A stretch of DNA of 64,000 bases, from the NCBI GenBank assembly GCA_963575645.1, contig OY754470.1, positions 1,550,001 through 1,614,000 of the forward strand, in the 5' to 3' direction. A program made the position numbers and the translations under genes. Under the pieces are notes generated by a model. It was given only the letters and a program-made list of their open reading frames with translations. It was not told where the DNA came from and searched no databases. This document shows positions 33,664-46,067 of the stretch, piece after piece (the stretch's first letter is position 1; each line of letters begins with the position of its first letter). Source of the stretch: Xanthostigma xanthostigma. Its lineage: Eukaryota; Arthropoda; Insecta; Raphidioptera; Raphidiidae.

Positions 33664-35990
33664 GCTTTCTTCGTATCTGTTTTACTGAAAAACGTCCACA
33701 AGACGCAGACAAAAATTATATGCAAAGTTTTTTGATTACATCGTCGGATTTGAAAATATTTTTGGAAGATATATCAATAGCTTTAGTTTAAGAGTAAGAG
33801 CCGAGCAACTGAATGTAATTGAAAACGTACTAACTGGTACAAAGTCAGTATGTATATATATGCTGAAACAGCATGGATCTCTGCCTGTAAAGTCTGCCAC
33901 TTTAACAAACACATACATATCTGTGACCACATGGTAAATCGACATATGTACTGTTTTTGGTAAATTTTTAATTTACCTTCTATGCGCCACCAAAATTAAA
34001 AAAATAAAACGACATCCTTTAATTTCAGGTATCATTAGAGATTATTAGACTCTTTTTTTATTTAAGGAAAAAAAAATGTGCTTCGACTGCCATGGTCATT
34101 AGCACTGCTGCCATAAGGCAATAGTTAGACTTCTTTGAATACATGTTACAATGATCCGTCGAAATTCAATGTGAATATTTATGGAATACTCGTAGATCAA
34201 AGTTTGTATAAAGTTCTATCCTTTCCGTACAACAAAATAGATGTAGTTTTCGTAAAAAAATCAAATACATAGATTACAATATGGTCAGACGTTGAGTTAT
34301 CAAATATATATACTTATTTTCAATTAAAAATCAGCTATTTTATAGGAGCTACGTGCAAAAAATATAATATGTTTTTACAAACAGTTTAGTGTTTGCTGAA
34401 GATGAGAGCATAGCTCCCGAAATGTACATCCGCTAATAAAACTGTTGTGGTAAGAAGTAACTATTCTATATTTTTTATTTAAGTATGTTTCTTGTTCGTA
34501 ACAATCTTCCAAGATCCATAAGATCATTAAAAATGTTTTCTGCTTTTAAAAAGGCAGTGTTGTTTCTGATGGAAGCGGAGTTTTATTCTCTAAATGAATA
34601 TTTTTTATAATTTTATACTTTCTTATAATACTGTATTGACATACCTGTCACTGTAACGAATAAATATCTATTCTATTCTATTCTATTATTACTCGAGTAA
34701 CTGTTAATACTCTCTGATCGCTCTTTTAAATAAGAAGAGTAACGACATCTCTCAGTGCAAGAATAAAAAGGCAAAATGCGTTTGTATTCGTGTAAATGCG
34801 ACTTATTAGTAGATCGTCCATTCTCACGAGCGTCTTTTATTTTCAATTTCACTCAGTTGAAAAGAAATGACATTTTTACTTATAGATTTTAAGCTGAAAG
34901 GCGTATCAGAAACCCATCATAAATCTATCTCTCAGAGAGTGTCGAGTCAACATATTAACTGACATAAGCCATTCTATTTTCTAACCACATATTATATTTA
35001 CTATTGAAGTTTCGGCATGGTCCCTGCAGGATTCCGGCAACACACCACAGCAGAGAATACGCATTATTATATATATATATATGCAGTACATATTACGATA
35101 TATATATGAACAGCTCACTAGCTCTTAGACAGCTTATGCAGCTCGCAAAAGGCGTACGTTCAAACTAGCTCCTTCTATGGTTGAGGTTGTTCCAGTAATG
35201 ATAATGTTGCGGTTGTCACCTTTTTAATGGCCAATAATCTCTATTTACCAATTTGTATTCTCGTGTCTGCCTGGATGTTAGCGGCAAATTTGAAAAGCTC
35301 TAGATCGGTTTTAATCATGGACTCAAACCCGTGCTCGTACCAGTCGGTTTGTGTATGATGACTGGCAGATTCTCTAATACACACATAGACGGTGATGCCT
35401 TTAACTATTGAGTTTCTATTATCTACAATCGATCTGTAACATTACGCTCTCAATCCAATAACCTACTATTAAATGGACCATTAATACGCGATTTATATTC
35501 AAATGTAACAAAAATCATGGCGTGGTTCACCCTCTATCATCAGTAATAATAGTAATTACAGTGCTTAGTGCTTGCTATCTGGTTTATGTGGAAAAGTAAA
35601 GTTAAAAGTGTCTACACTGGCAGAAAACTGTATGCAGAAAGTATAGAAAATACGGCTATCGTATGTTTAAACTTTCACGTGGCTGATGTTTATATGCTCG
35701 ACTAAAAGTTGAAAAAAATATTTCTACAAAAATAGTGAAAAATGAAGCACTTTTGTTTATATTTTAATTTAAGGAAACGAGAAGTAAATGACCCTTCTAG
35801 TAGATGCAAAACTTTCGTTTTTTTAATCGTTTTTTGTCTACATAAAAATAAACATTTCTGCAGGAATCAATGTCAACTAATTTAGTTTTTTTTTTTTAAT
35901 TTTTCGGGTATTTTGTAAGATGTCTACAGAATTTTCCTCTGTCTATTTGTACTGGAATCACCCAAAAACGATTTTAATTTTTCTGAAATA
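33664..35990. other. Repeat tails and microsatellites, no gene
   Basis: Bases 34396-34427 hold a third hammerhead-like core (CTGAAGA, one T, a GAGAGC/GCTCCC hairpin, GAAA), followed by GCTAATAAAACTG, resembling a retroelement 3' end. Bases about 34560-34690 end in TGTAACGAATAAATAT and an (ATTCT)n run, a LINE-type tail. A (TA)n tract lies at about 35066-35085. No coding exon recognised. Confidence 0.45.
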
Positions 35991-35999
35991 AGGAAGATT

Positions 36000-36162
36000 A
36001 CTTATCCTTTTATTTATTGTAGATAACAGACCCTCAACCATTAATGTAATTCGCGACTAATCAAATCACACATCACAAAACATCTATGGGTGAAGGTGGG
36101 ATTCCAAGCTACGGCAGTTTGAGTCAGAGGCCAGCATCCTAACCATTACACCAATCACTTAC
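36000..36162 (-). mobile_element. tRNA-derived SINE
   Basis: On the minus strand the head (36162 down to about 36093) is tRNA-like: an A-box TGGTGTAATGG, then a TTAGGATGCTGGCCTCTGAC anticodon arm and a degenerate B-box (GGAATCCCACC). Downstream are TGGTTGAGGGTCTG and an AATAAATAAAAGG end. It cannot fold as a functional tRNA and lacks a clean acceptor stem, so it is a SINE and not a tRNA gene. Confidence 0.65.
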
Positions 36163-36944
36163 TATTTCAATTTGTGTCCAAAGTATAATTTCATGTGCGG
36201 ACAAAAACGACGTTCACGCAAACGAAAAAAGTTGACAGTAGCTAGTTACGAGCACAGAAGCTTTCGGAATTATTTAACAATTTATTTTATTGTTTAGTAT
36301 GTAGTTAATAAAGCAAAAAGTAAAATGTCAGTTTAAGTGATTTTAAAGATTTGATACAGAAAACGTAACAATTGAGAGAAAATTTGATTTAGTACAGAAC
36401 AATTCAACCAAACAATTGAAAGAGAATGGGAAAAACATTAAAAGTATAGAGAACCTTTATTACTACATATATTTAAACCAGCGTCTGTCTGCACTCGATA
36501 AACTGAAAAACTATTCAACGTTCACGGTCGGAGTTGTTCAAAATCAGCTTGGTTTTCGGGTTTGTAGTATTTCTACTTGTCTACGGCGGTAGAAATTTTT
36601 AAAAGTGGTGTGGCAGCGGATCGAAGTGTCCTCCTGTCCTTTTATGCTAAGCGTGGGTGCGTTTTCTACTCGGTCGTAGTCCGCCATTTCGTCGTTGGTC
36701 GTTCCGCTCAGTGGTTTTCTACGTCGTAATGCTGTGGTCTAGGCTTTACTGATTCAAGTCTTCATCCATTCGATCTACCGCAGTGTTAGACGGAACGTCA
36801 GGTAGAAATACCATTGGATGTCAGTCTACAAGCCCGGAAACCAAGATCTTAGATTATATTATACCTCTGTTATGATAGCTATGATACAACCCAAGACACG
36901 AACGGTGGCATTTTTTATTTTATTGTCATATTGAAATTATGTCC
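36163..36944. other. No gene seen
   Basis: A GC-richer patch at about 36540-36830 has no recognisable coding motif. Confidence 0.4.
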
Positions 36945-37130
36945 ATAGACGAAACAGAGATAGTGCGAATTTTGTGAGTTTGTATGCGGGTAATCCCCGG
37001 AAACACTGCACCTATATGATAAATTATTTCACCTCTATTTAGTATGAACCTTCAAGATGGACACATGCTAAATATTTATCGCATTAAAATAAAAGCGCTA
37101 TTCGTGGAGACCACTTTTGCAACGTAAGTC
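36945..37130 (+). mobile_element. Helitron-like fragment
   Basis: Shares the run of motifs AACCTTCAAGATGGAC, CGCATTAAAATAAAAGCG and TTTTGCAACGTAAGTCGA with 28725-28910 and, inverted, 49090-49200. Both ends are missing. Confidence 0.5.
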
Positions 37131-37136
37131 GAACAA

Positions 37137-38135
37137 AAAAAAATTGGTTGTCTGTAAAGTCGGTTTACGGACGATAGTTTTACGTGATAACGTATTCCGT
37201 AATACATAACCTAAATTTATATAATAATTATAATAATTCGAATCTATGATATTGCATCTTTCGCTTCAAATTTAGGTAAATTTTATTAAGTAGAATAATA
37301 AAACACTATAAAAAGTATACTATTATTATATAAAAAACAACTATGGCGTGTATCTCTTTTGCGCATGCGCCGATTTTCCTCAAAAAATTTACAAAAATTT
37401 CTAGTAAAAATAGATAGAGTAAAAACCGTTTTAAAAACTATATTATTATTATATAAAACATCATTATAAGAGATATATTCTTTTACGCATGCGCCGATGT
37501 TCCCCAAAAACAATAGGCCACTTCATATTTGCATATCAAACATCCTCCCAAAATTTGGTTTCAATCCGCTTATCCTTGGTGTCGGAATGATAAGAAATGT
37601 CAAAAGTGACGTTTGCAACTGTCAAAGTATTATGTTCTAATAATAATTAGTTATTCCAATACTTAACTTAGAAGGCGTTGCATTTCACAAAATACTAATG
37701 TCAAAAAATTGAATTAAACATTAGAAATGCAGCCGTTTTCATGTTAAGACAAGACATACGTTATCTTCTAATTTCCATGTATGGCAAACAAAGACGACCG
37801 ACCGCGTCGCGCCATGCATTAGACAACATTGCATTTATAAAGCTATTTTTCTATATAAATTTGTTTAAAAAAACTGTTTAGGCAAATTCTGTTATATGAA
37901 ATCTATGTAAAATGTTCTCCTCTTTCGTTTAAGACTGGTTTCAAACCGATCTGATTTAAATTGAGCGAGAAATTAGCAAAAAGCACGCACAGGGTCAGGC
38001 GGAACGTTACGCGTTAGGAACGTTACGAACGTTACGACCGTTAGGAACGTTACACTTTTTCGTGCATGCAGCCGGTGTTTTATCAATTTATAAGATTGGT
38101 GATTCATCAATTTATAAGACGTTATCACGTCAAAA
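37137..38135 (+). repeat. Unclassified dispersed element, copy 2 (longer)
   Basis: The left 150 bp and right 160 bp match 5552-5705 and 5985-6145. The interior also contains two related units around CGCATGCGCCGAT (37360-37375 and 37485-37500), a third relative of which lies at 40776-40890, and the block shared with bases 120-260. The 10-mer array near the right end is longer than in copy 1. No coding capacity. Confidence 0.65.
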
Positions 38136-38149
38136 AAACTGGCAATCTA

Positions 38150-39103
38150 AAAATCGCACGAAGCCAAACCGGGCCACTAGTTTAGGATAAAGAGTTTGTG
38201 CAACACCACCTGAACTCTTGTTTGAACGGTGTTGCTTCGTTTCGAATAAAGTGACTCTAGTATCAGTGGAACTTATCGTAACTAGATCTTGACATACCTA
38301 TGCGGTGTAAAGAAGAGTTCTACGTCTTCCATCGTGCATCGTGCATTAGTCACAATGGGCCACAACGTGCGGAAATGTTCACAATTCGATTCAATCAAAC
38401 CCTATTCTCTGTCGTGAATGTAGGATGTTGGCGGTACCGAGCAATTATCGACCCTCCTATATAAGGTACGTTGTATATTTGAGATGACGACGAGTACCTG
38501 ATTCTGAAGACTGGAATCGATAAGATAAGATAAAATTTATTAGAAAAATTATACATAATACTATGTACAAAAAAATAAAACAATTTCTTAGGCAGCGTTC
38601 CCAATACTTGCTGCCTCACTAAGCAAAAAACAAAAGAATATTAATACAGAACCAACAGTGAATCGTTACTCAATAGTTACTCGTTGAGATCGTAGAAGAA
38701 CCGTTGTTTAAACCCCTGTTCGAAACTCTCTACGAACGGTAACAGAGTCGTCACAGTCCTACGTATACCTTTCAAACCCGATACAAACAGTTTCGTTTAA
38801 GTTACTGCGCATGACTGTGACGATTCTGTTACCGTTTGCAGAGAGGTTGGAACAGAGCTTATATGTACCCACAGCTCGCCTGTTACTAGCCTTCGTTTCC
38901 CGGGAAGAGATAAGACGGAAGAAAAGATTACTTTCCCGGGAATTCAATGTAGGCACATTTTTTGAGAATTTTTCAGAATTCGGGATGTTCAAATCCTGAG
39001 TACAATTTTCCGGGGAAAATTCGATTTTCAAGGTATAAATTAAATGTCAGAGATAGAGAACGACACAGCAACGAAATACAAACGGTTTTTTGCAACGATT
39101 CCG
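38150..39103. other. No gene; Helitron 3'-end relic
   Basis: A hairpin-like CGAAGCCAAACCGGGCC followed by ACTAGT at about 38167-38190 is a Helitron-type 3' end. The overlapping frames at 38759-39031 (minus) and 38811-39231 (plus) are mutual shadows, without recognisable motifs. Confidence 0.4.
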
Positions 39104-39374
39104 TCGAGATGAATGTTGTGTCCAATTTTCATGATGATCGGAGTTACCGTTCAAAAGTTTTTGTCGGACGGAAAATTTTGAGTTACATTTTGCAACATTT
39201 TTCATTTATGCTCCGCTCCTATTGGTCGTAGCGTGATATTATAGAGCCTATAGTCTTCCTCGATAAATGAGCTATCCAACCATTTTTTTTTTTCAATTCG
39301 AACCAGTAGTTCCTGAGATTAGCGCGTTCAACCAAACAAACAAACAAACTCTTCAGCTTTATATATTAGTATAG
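39104..39374 (-). mobile_element. Non-autonomous Helitron, 3'-truncated
   Basis: About 270 bp colinear with 49372-49622 (ATGAATGTTGTGTCC; TCATGATGATCGG; CTCCGCTCCTATTGGTCGTA; TTCAGCTTTATA). The 5' end (minus strand) is at about 39374, near CTATACTAATATATAAAGC. The GC-rich 3' hairpin is missing. Confidence 0.65.
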
Positions 39375-42300
39375 TTAACGTTGCACAGTCGACGGTTTCA
39401 TTTCGTTGACTTAAAATCGTCAACGACCCACCACTATTTAGTAGGATAACCGTTGTTATTGCTTATTGACTGACAGGATATCGACTACAACAAGCTTTAT
39501 TTGATCCTACAGGAATAGACGATACGTGCATTTGCAGTTATCACACGCTAACATCTTCCAATATGAATTTAAATGAAGTTATCATTCGTGCACGAACGAT
39601 CGGTTTGATTCTGTATAACAAGACAATTTCCTGACGAGCTTTGTGAAATATTTTAGAAACGACTCGTATAAAAAACTCGGATCGCAATGCCATACCCTGC
39701 CGACAATACAGGTGACGACTCTCGGGAGAAGAAACTATGACTAATTTGGAATGATTTAACAACTCTCATTTGGGGGTCGGAAATGCGACATTTTCTAGAA
39801 AATCTACTTCGTTTTTCTTTTTACAAAAATCTGAATTTTGAGAGTTAAAAATAAAAAAAAAATATTTTCACTTTTTGGCCTAAATTTTTCCATGAACCGA
39901 TAGCTTACTAATTGACCAGCCTTCCTAAAGCTAAAAACCACGAAATTTACTGTTAGATTTTATGTTGTGTATTAAAACTTATAATAAATAAAATTTCAAA
40001 TGGTTTTTTATAGAATAAATCGATACGTATTTTTATTTTATTTAAAAAGATGTTTTGGTGGGCAAAAAATGTGTTTATTTTCTTGTATGTTATAAAATGC
40101 GCTTTCTTTTGAATTACTTCATGATTTAATTATCATGTAAAGGCAAATGTTTATTTTATTCTGAAAGAGCACAGCCAGACTTTACCGAATCAATATTCTC
40201 AAAAGTTTTCCTACTTAAATAAATAACGTTTGCATTGGCTGGTAAAAGACGTCAACACTTTTAATTAACAGCAATTACTTAAATTACGACAGCAGTACAG
40301 GCCCCAAATTATACAGTAATACAGTCAGAGATGCCTTGATATCATTAATGGATGTCTGTAGGAAACAATTTATAATTTAAAAATATACAAAGTATCCCGA
40401 GTGGACTCTGCCAAACATCAGGGGTGTATTCCTTAGATCATCTTCCAGCCAATTGTGTGACGGCACCATTCCAACTTCGAAAATATTGACATTTGAAATA
40501 GTATAATAAAGAAAAGAAAATTTCTGTTATCGGTGATGCGGGTAGCGGCTAGTATAAATATTTGCTATTCGTTTCCATGGTTACCTACATAATATATTTC
40601 ACGTCATGTAAAAACTAACCAAAGCATGCTTAACTAATTTATTTCTGACAACAAAGAATAAAAGAGCAGCGGTTTTTATTTTCAAAATATTTCCGAACTT
40701 ATAAAGTTTAGAAGAACATTTTTTTACAAAGCTCTATTGTAAAAATAAATAGAATAATAAACCGTTATATAAAAAAACAACATTATAGCATATATCTCTT
40801 CTGGGCGCAGTGGCCGATTTCCTACAAAAACAATAGGGCTCTTCATATTTGCATATCAAACATTCTCCCAAAATTTGGTTTCTGTTTGCTCATCCGTTTG
40901 ACCTGTAACGTGCTCACAGAAAACAAACAAACAGACGCACAGACTTTTTTTGCATTCAGGGGACCTCAACACGAAAAAATAGTTCGAAATTTTAAAATGT
41001 GAATTTTGACCCCACTTTGGTGTTGGAACGTTAAAAATTAATAACTGCTGTGCTTGTTTTTTTCTCATTTCAGTTCAGTGCGAAAAAAAATTACGGAACA
41101 TGTCTTAAAAATTATTTTCTTGCATACATTTTCTGGTAATTGTTATATCTAGAGGAGAAAACGAATTTCCAAAATGCTTGTCTGTCTGTACGGACATTTT
41201 CGAAAACGGCTATAGATCATATACTCCAACTTAAAGTACAAGTACTATTTACCCGGCTACGCTGTTTCTGCTAAAACATAATTTGCGGATAAAATCCACG
41301 TTCATGCAAGTAATCGAGCCTCAGGCAAAAGCTAGTATAAAATAATATAGTGTATGTATGCCTGTGGTTCACAATAACAGTATAATATGTTCCGGGATCC
41401 GGGACAAACAAATGTGTCGTATTAACTATTCTGACAGTTACAATTCTGTAACTATAAATTAACCAAACGTCAATCCAAAGGCATATAATGATGAATAGTA
41501 TACGCATACACACAATATGCGTATATATTGTAAACTTGTATTATACCACTGATCCATAATTATATGGATTGTGGATAATCCTTATACGATGTCTCAAGCG
41601 TAGAGGGTTTTTTTGGGCGACACTATTTTGCCAACAATCCGCTCCCAAGTCCCGGTTCTATTTGGCGTTGAATTAGTTACAATTTTAGTCAATTTTAATG
41701 TTTTGTACGTTTCGAATCAGTTCGCTGCTACACAAATTTAAAAAATGCCACCCGGTTTCAAAGCCCTAACAGCTTTCTCTTAAAGTAGTAAGTTAAGTGT
41801 GAGTCATTTCCAACCTCCCAACAATGTTCTCCAGGACAATATGTAGGCTGCTGCGTCGTATTGAAGCGAAGAAGATTGAAATTGATTCACATTTAAGTTT
41901 CACAGTGGATTGTTATTCACAGTCCGTGTATTAGAGATCAATTGTATTATACATGCAATGTATACATAGGTGCCGCCTACATAATGTTCGTACAAACATG
42001 AATATTACATCTATTGATATGAATATGTTGCACAATATTTGTACCCCGTCAATCACGCATACTGAAGTAACTTTAATAATCGGTAGACCTATCCAGTAAA
42101 TATCAGTAAATGTACATTAGTAATTGATTTGAAATAATTTTAATTTGTTTATTAAATTAATTGGCAATAGCGTCTTTCTCAGCTGTCGGCTGTTCATTTT
42201 TAATCGTTAATTACTTTTTGAAATAATCGATGAAGGGTTTTAAAATTTTGAGGGAGGATAACTATGTAGTTCAACTTGACAATTATCAAAAATAAATTTT

Positions 42301-43317
42301 GTTTATCAAGCCTCACGAATGAACGTCCTTAAAATAGTACGTTTTTGTTAATTACATAAGTCATAAAAAAGGTTGATGCCAAAAATAATAAAGTCAACAC
42401 ATTTTATAGATAGAGATAGCATGTAATTTGTTTAGTAACATTTTCTCTTGTTACAAAATAAAGTTTGTAACTGATGTATCTCACGAACTAAAGTGTTTTC
42501 AGAAACTCTATTATTTAATTTAACTTTCTAACATCGTTTTCTGGCGTAACTTTTTGTCAGTTTGGCAGACAATCTAAGTAATTCAGCCACTTTTACCGCT
42601 AAAGTAATCCAATCGATATTTAACAAAATAAACTTTGACAAAATGTTTTCTTAATAAAACGCGATTTTTAGGGTTACGTATAGACAAATGGCAATAAACG
42701 GAACCCTTAAAATTTTGCCATGTCCGTCCGTTTGTCTGTCTGTTCATCCGTAGTGATGCGGATAAATTTTACAGGCATGTGTGTTATGTGAACATTCATA
42801 CAGTTGTGTAAACTAATTACAAAAAGAAAAAATAATTTTGGGGCATCTTTTCCATGGATAGAACTGAGTGAGGAAAATTTGTATTTTCGCCCACCCCATT
42901 GTATGGGGGAACCGTTGGACAGATCTTTAAAAATGACAGAAACAATACCGTTCAAGGTAGAGCTGCAGAAACTATATATAAGCAGTAGCTTGTCTAGGTC
43001 TTAACAGAAGTGCAGTGTTAATTTCAGGTTCATAGTTTGATATTCTGGTTGTCGTATTGTACATTATTATGCATATTCACGTATATCGTTACTACATATA
43101 TAGAGGCTCTACACTGAACTAGCAAAATCATATTACAAATATTATAATTTCAATAAAAAGAAAAAGAGTATCTTAAAAAAAGAGACTGTGCATTTTACAC
43201 TACACACTGCATAAGTAAAAAAATTACATTCGCGATAGGAACAACTTAATTACCTGCCTATATTTAATATTGGATAAAGTAACTCGCTGGAAATATTTAT
43301 ATATTATCTATACAAAT
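39375..43317. other. Repeat-rich spacer without a recognisable gene
   Basis: Contains a relative of the 37454-37570 unit at 40776-40890 and, at 42690-42760, a transposon-like GGAACCCTTAAAATTTTGCC stretch running into TCCGTCCGTTTGTCTGTCTG. None of the short frames here (41271-41513, 42707-43004) shows a known motif or clean splice structure. Confidence 0.4.
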
Positions 43318-43642
43318 ATAGTACGCGCCACGAATCTAAAAGGCTCAGAAGTTAGATGCGAATGCAGGCTTGCGCTTGTAGAGTCTGTTGATAAACTACA
43401 AACTCGCAACTCAACACAACTAACATAGCAATAACAGCTTGACAAAAGCGTACTCGACTGTACTTTAAAGCAGGAAAGCGACAAGTGACAAAGGCAACGA
43501 GCGATCACGGCCAATCACCGACGAGCGCACGTTCCGTGCAGGTAGCTGGGAGGTGGTGGGAGTATCAACGGCTCTAAAATATGCCTTTGCGACGCTGTTT
43601 GTGACTAACTTCCGAACCTTTTAGATCCGTGGCGCGTACTAT
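43318..43642. mobile_element. MITE with 38-bp terminal inverted repeats
   Basis: The left end ATAGTACGCGCCACG-ATCTAAAAGG and the right end CCTTTTAGATC-GTGGCGCGTACTAT are inverted repeats with four mismatches in about 38 bp. The core is GC-richer than its surroundings (for example GGCCAATCACCGACGAGCGC). No transposase. Confidence 0.75.
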
Positions 43643-45418
43643 AAATAAAATTGAAGTGTCTGTAATGTCAAAATAACAGCTTTTTACTAAATGCATTGTA
43701 CTTACAACAAAAAAACAATTTTAATTTTTTTGTCCGTCTGGACCGATTTTGATGGGATTTTCCCTAGCAGATAGCTGATGTTATAAGGAGTAACTTAAGC
43801 TACTTTTATATTAGAAAAATAATTAGGGTTTCAAGCAAAAAAAAAATTAAAATCGATGAAATTGTCAAACAAAATCTGATTCAAATATAGAAGTATTGTT
43901 ACATCCAGAGAAGCGGTCGGGTATATCCGTACTGGTAACTACAGTGACTTTATCAAGTCACTGTACTGGTAACTAAGTCGAGCAACCAATCTAGCAACTA
44001 AATCACCCTGCAGCGGTCTTACGCCACTGTTGCTGCTAGACTCTCATCTAAATGTTGAATCTAATTTTTTAATAGTCAACTCATTGTGAGTCCTTCCATG
44101 ACAGAGTCGGTACACAGCATTCGGCATGTATACAAGTGTCGAGAGTCAGTTGTCATCGAGAGAGACGTCTGTCCTGCAAACAACTGCATTTGACATCTTA
44201 TATATACGACAGTTGTACAATTGTGGTGGGTTATATCTGTGCAACTGTATGTGTATTTGTCCCAGTGATGGCAACTAGTAAATGGAAAATACATGTTCAT
44301 GATTCTATATATATCTATAATCACGATCAACAACAAGGCAATTGGTAGATCGTCGAATTCGTGAAACAGACGATCTACTCAAAAGTCTTACAGGAATACA
44401 AATACCTACATTTGGACTTTTCATTTTTATACCGAGAGATGGCGTTGCCGTGCTCATTTTTACGTATTGTCATCAAAGTACATAAAGAAAAAAAACATTT
44501 TTTTATAGTTTTATTAACACAAAAATACTCACGAAGGAAGGTGTCAAGCTACAAATTTTACAATTTTTTTTTTGAAGATATATTTAGAAATTTTATTTTT
44601 TAGTTATGTATTCGTAATATTTTCAGTTTTATTTGTCCTAGGGAGAGTAGTTACCCCCTTTACCCCCCATATCTACGCCCTTGTTTAGGGGATTCCTTGA
44701 TATGTTCACCGGCAAACCGATTTCAGTTTATTTTTCACGTTTCTATAAAGCATGATCTTGGAAATTCTTCAGGCTAAATATAAAAAAAAATCTCTACGAA
44801 ACACGAAATTGAATATTTAAACATTTCGATAAAACATGAAAAAAAAGTAGTTTTATAATATGTTTAATGATAACTATTAAACATGGTTTTGCGTCAAAAT
44901 TCACAAAGCGATAGGATAAATACAAAACGGGAGTAAAGCTATAAGTCTCTATATAAAAAATACCAATCTTTTCAATTATTTTTTTTCAAAATTTGTTTTT
45001 CTACGTAACACATGTGCACACAAATGTTGTGTGTGAATACAATAAAATACAACCCTACACACACACACACACACACACACGTGCCACGCCATGAATATTA
45101 CGACAGACTCATATCTCCGACGCATCTGATGACTCTATTTGCATATGCGAAATTTCCCGCTCTACAAATTAATATTGTTTATTCGGTATACCCTTTTTAT
45201 AGAGCGGCTGAAAATTTTGCAATCTCATGGGAGATTTTGAACGGATCGCGATTTTTAGCAGAGCGTCAAATTATTTCTCACTCAAAGCAGAAGCCGAAGG
45301 TTAAAAATTTAAAAAAACGAGGAAACATATCTACCTATCAGGTAATTCAGCCACTGCTAAACTCAAGTGTGTTTATTTGAGAAGGATTTTTTATTTATTG
45401 TTTTTTTTATAATATTTA
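43643..45418. other. No gene; (AC)n microsatellite
   Basis: A short palindrome CAGTGACTTTATCAAGTCACTG lies at 43943-43964. An (AC)n tract at 45056-45081 creates the artefactual His/Thr run in the 122-codon frame there. Nothing else recognised. Confidence 0.5.
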
Positions 45419-45464
45419 TTTGCAACACTAAAATGCACATATATAGGCATTTTAGTGTTGCAAA
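45419..45464. repeat. Perfect 18-bp-arm hairpin
   Basis: TTTGCAACACTAAAATGC, a 10-base loop (ACATATATAG), then the exact reverse complement. It is short and isolated; it may be a degenerate foldback or the ends of a deleted MITE. Confidence 0.6.
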
Positions 45465-45663
45465 CACCCCCGTGAAGTGAATACTTCTTACACAACTAAA
45501 AACAAAAATACATCGTAAAAACTAAAAAGAAAATTTTATATAGATATTTACGTTTATTAAAGTGACACGGACCTATTGTATTATAATTTTCTCTTTTTTT
45601 AAAGGAGTTTTTTTTTTACTTTTTAAAAGATTTTGCTATACGTTGTTTGCACGTTATTAAATA

Positions 45664-46067
45664 TTAACCGACTTTGTAGGGATGTTTGATTACTGAACTT
45701 AAAAGTAGAAATATATAAAAAGAAACTACTCAACGGATTTAATTCAAGTTTTTATGGGATCATCCTGAGAAGGTATTCTCTTTTAAATAAAAAAAGGATT
45801 TTTAAAATCGGTTTACAAATGGTGAAGATATGAGGTAGGTATACATATAAAAAATCTTTCTTGAACTAAATTAAAAACGCCTGAACTGATTTTAAGAAAC
45901 ACTACATGGGACCAATCCGTGAAAATTCTGAAGAAAATGACGTCAATTTTTTTTTTAATCGGTTCATAATTGGTTAAAAAAAAGAAAAATATGATATTTC
46001 CCATGGGGAGAGATCGAACCTTCGTGCAATTAACCCGACGCTCTAACCGACTGAGCCAATCGGAGTA
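45664..46067 (-). mobile_element. tRNA-Ile-like-headed SINE with an RTE-type tail
   Basis: On the minus strand the head (46067 down to 46010) reads as a tRNA: A-box TGGCTCAGTCGG, an anticodon-arm GTCGGGTTAATTGCACGA and B-box GGTTCGATC. The first half of the T arm is deleted, so it cannot be a working tRNA. The body ends at about 45664 in ACAAAGTCGGTTAAT, the 3' end shared with RTE LINEs that would mobilise it. Similar body sequence without the head occurs at 47225-47470. Confidence 0.65.

Noticed and set aside
36093..36162. tRNA gene
   Set aside because: The B-box is degenerate and there is no acceptor stem; it is a SINE head.
45012..45380. 122-codon frame on the + strand
   Set aside because: It runs through an (AC)n microsatellite (His/Thr repeat) and has no motif or splice support.
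45419..45464. microRNA precursor
   Set aside because: The stem is only 18 bp with a 10-base loop, too short for a typical animal pre-miRNA.
46010..46067. tRNA-Ile gene
   Set aside because: The A- and B-boxes fit but the first half of the T arm is missing and it continues into an RTE-type tail; it is a SINE head.
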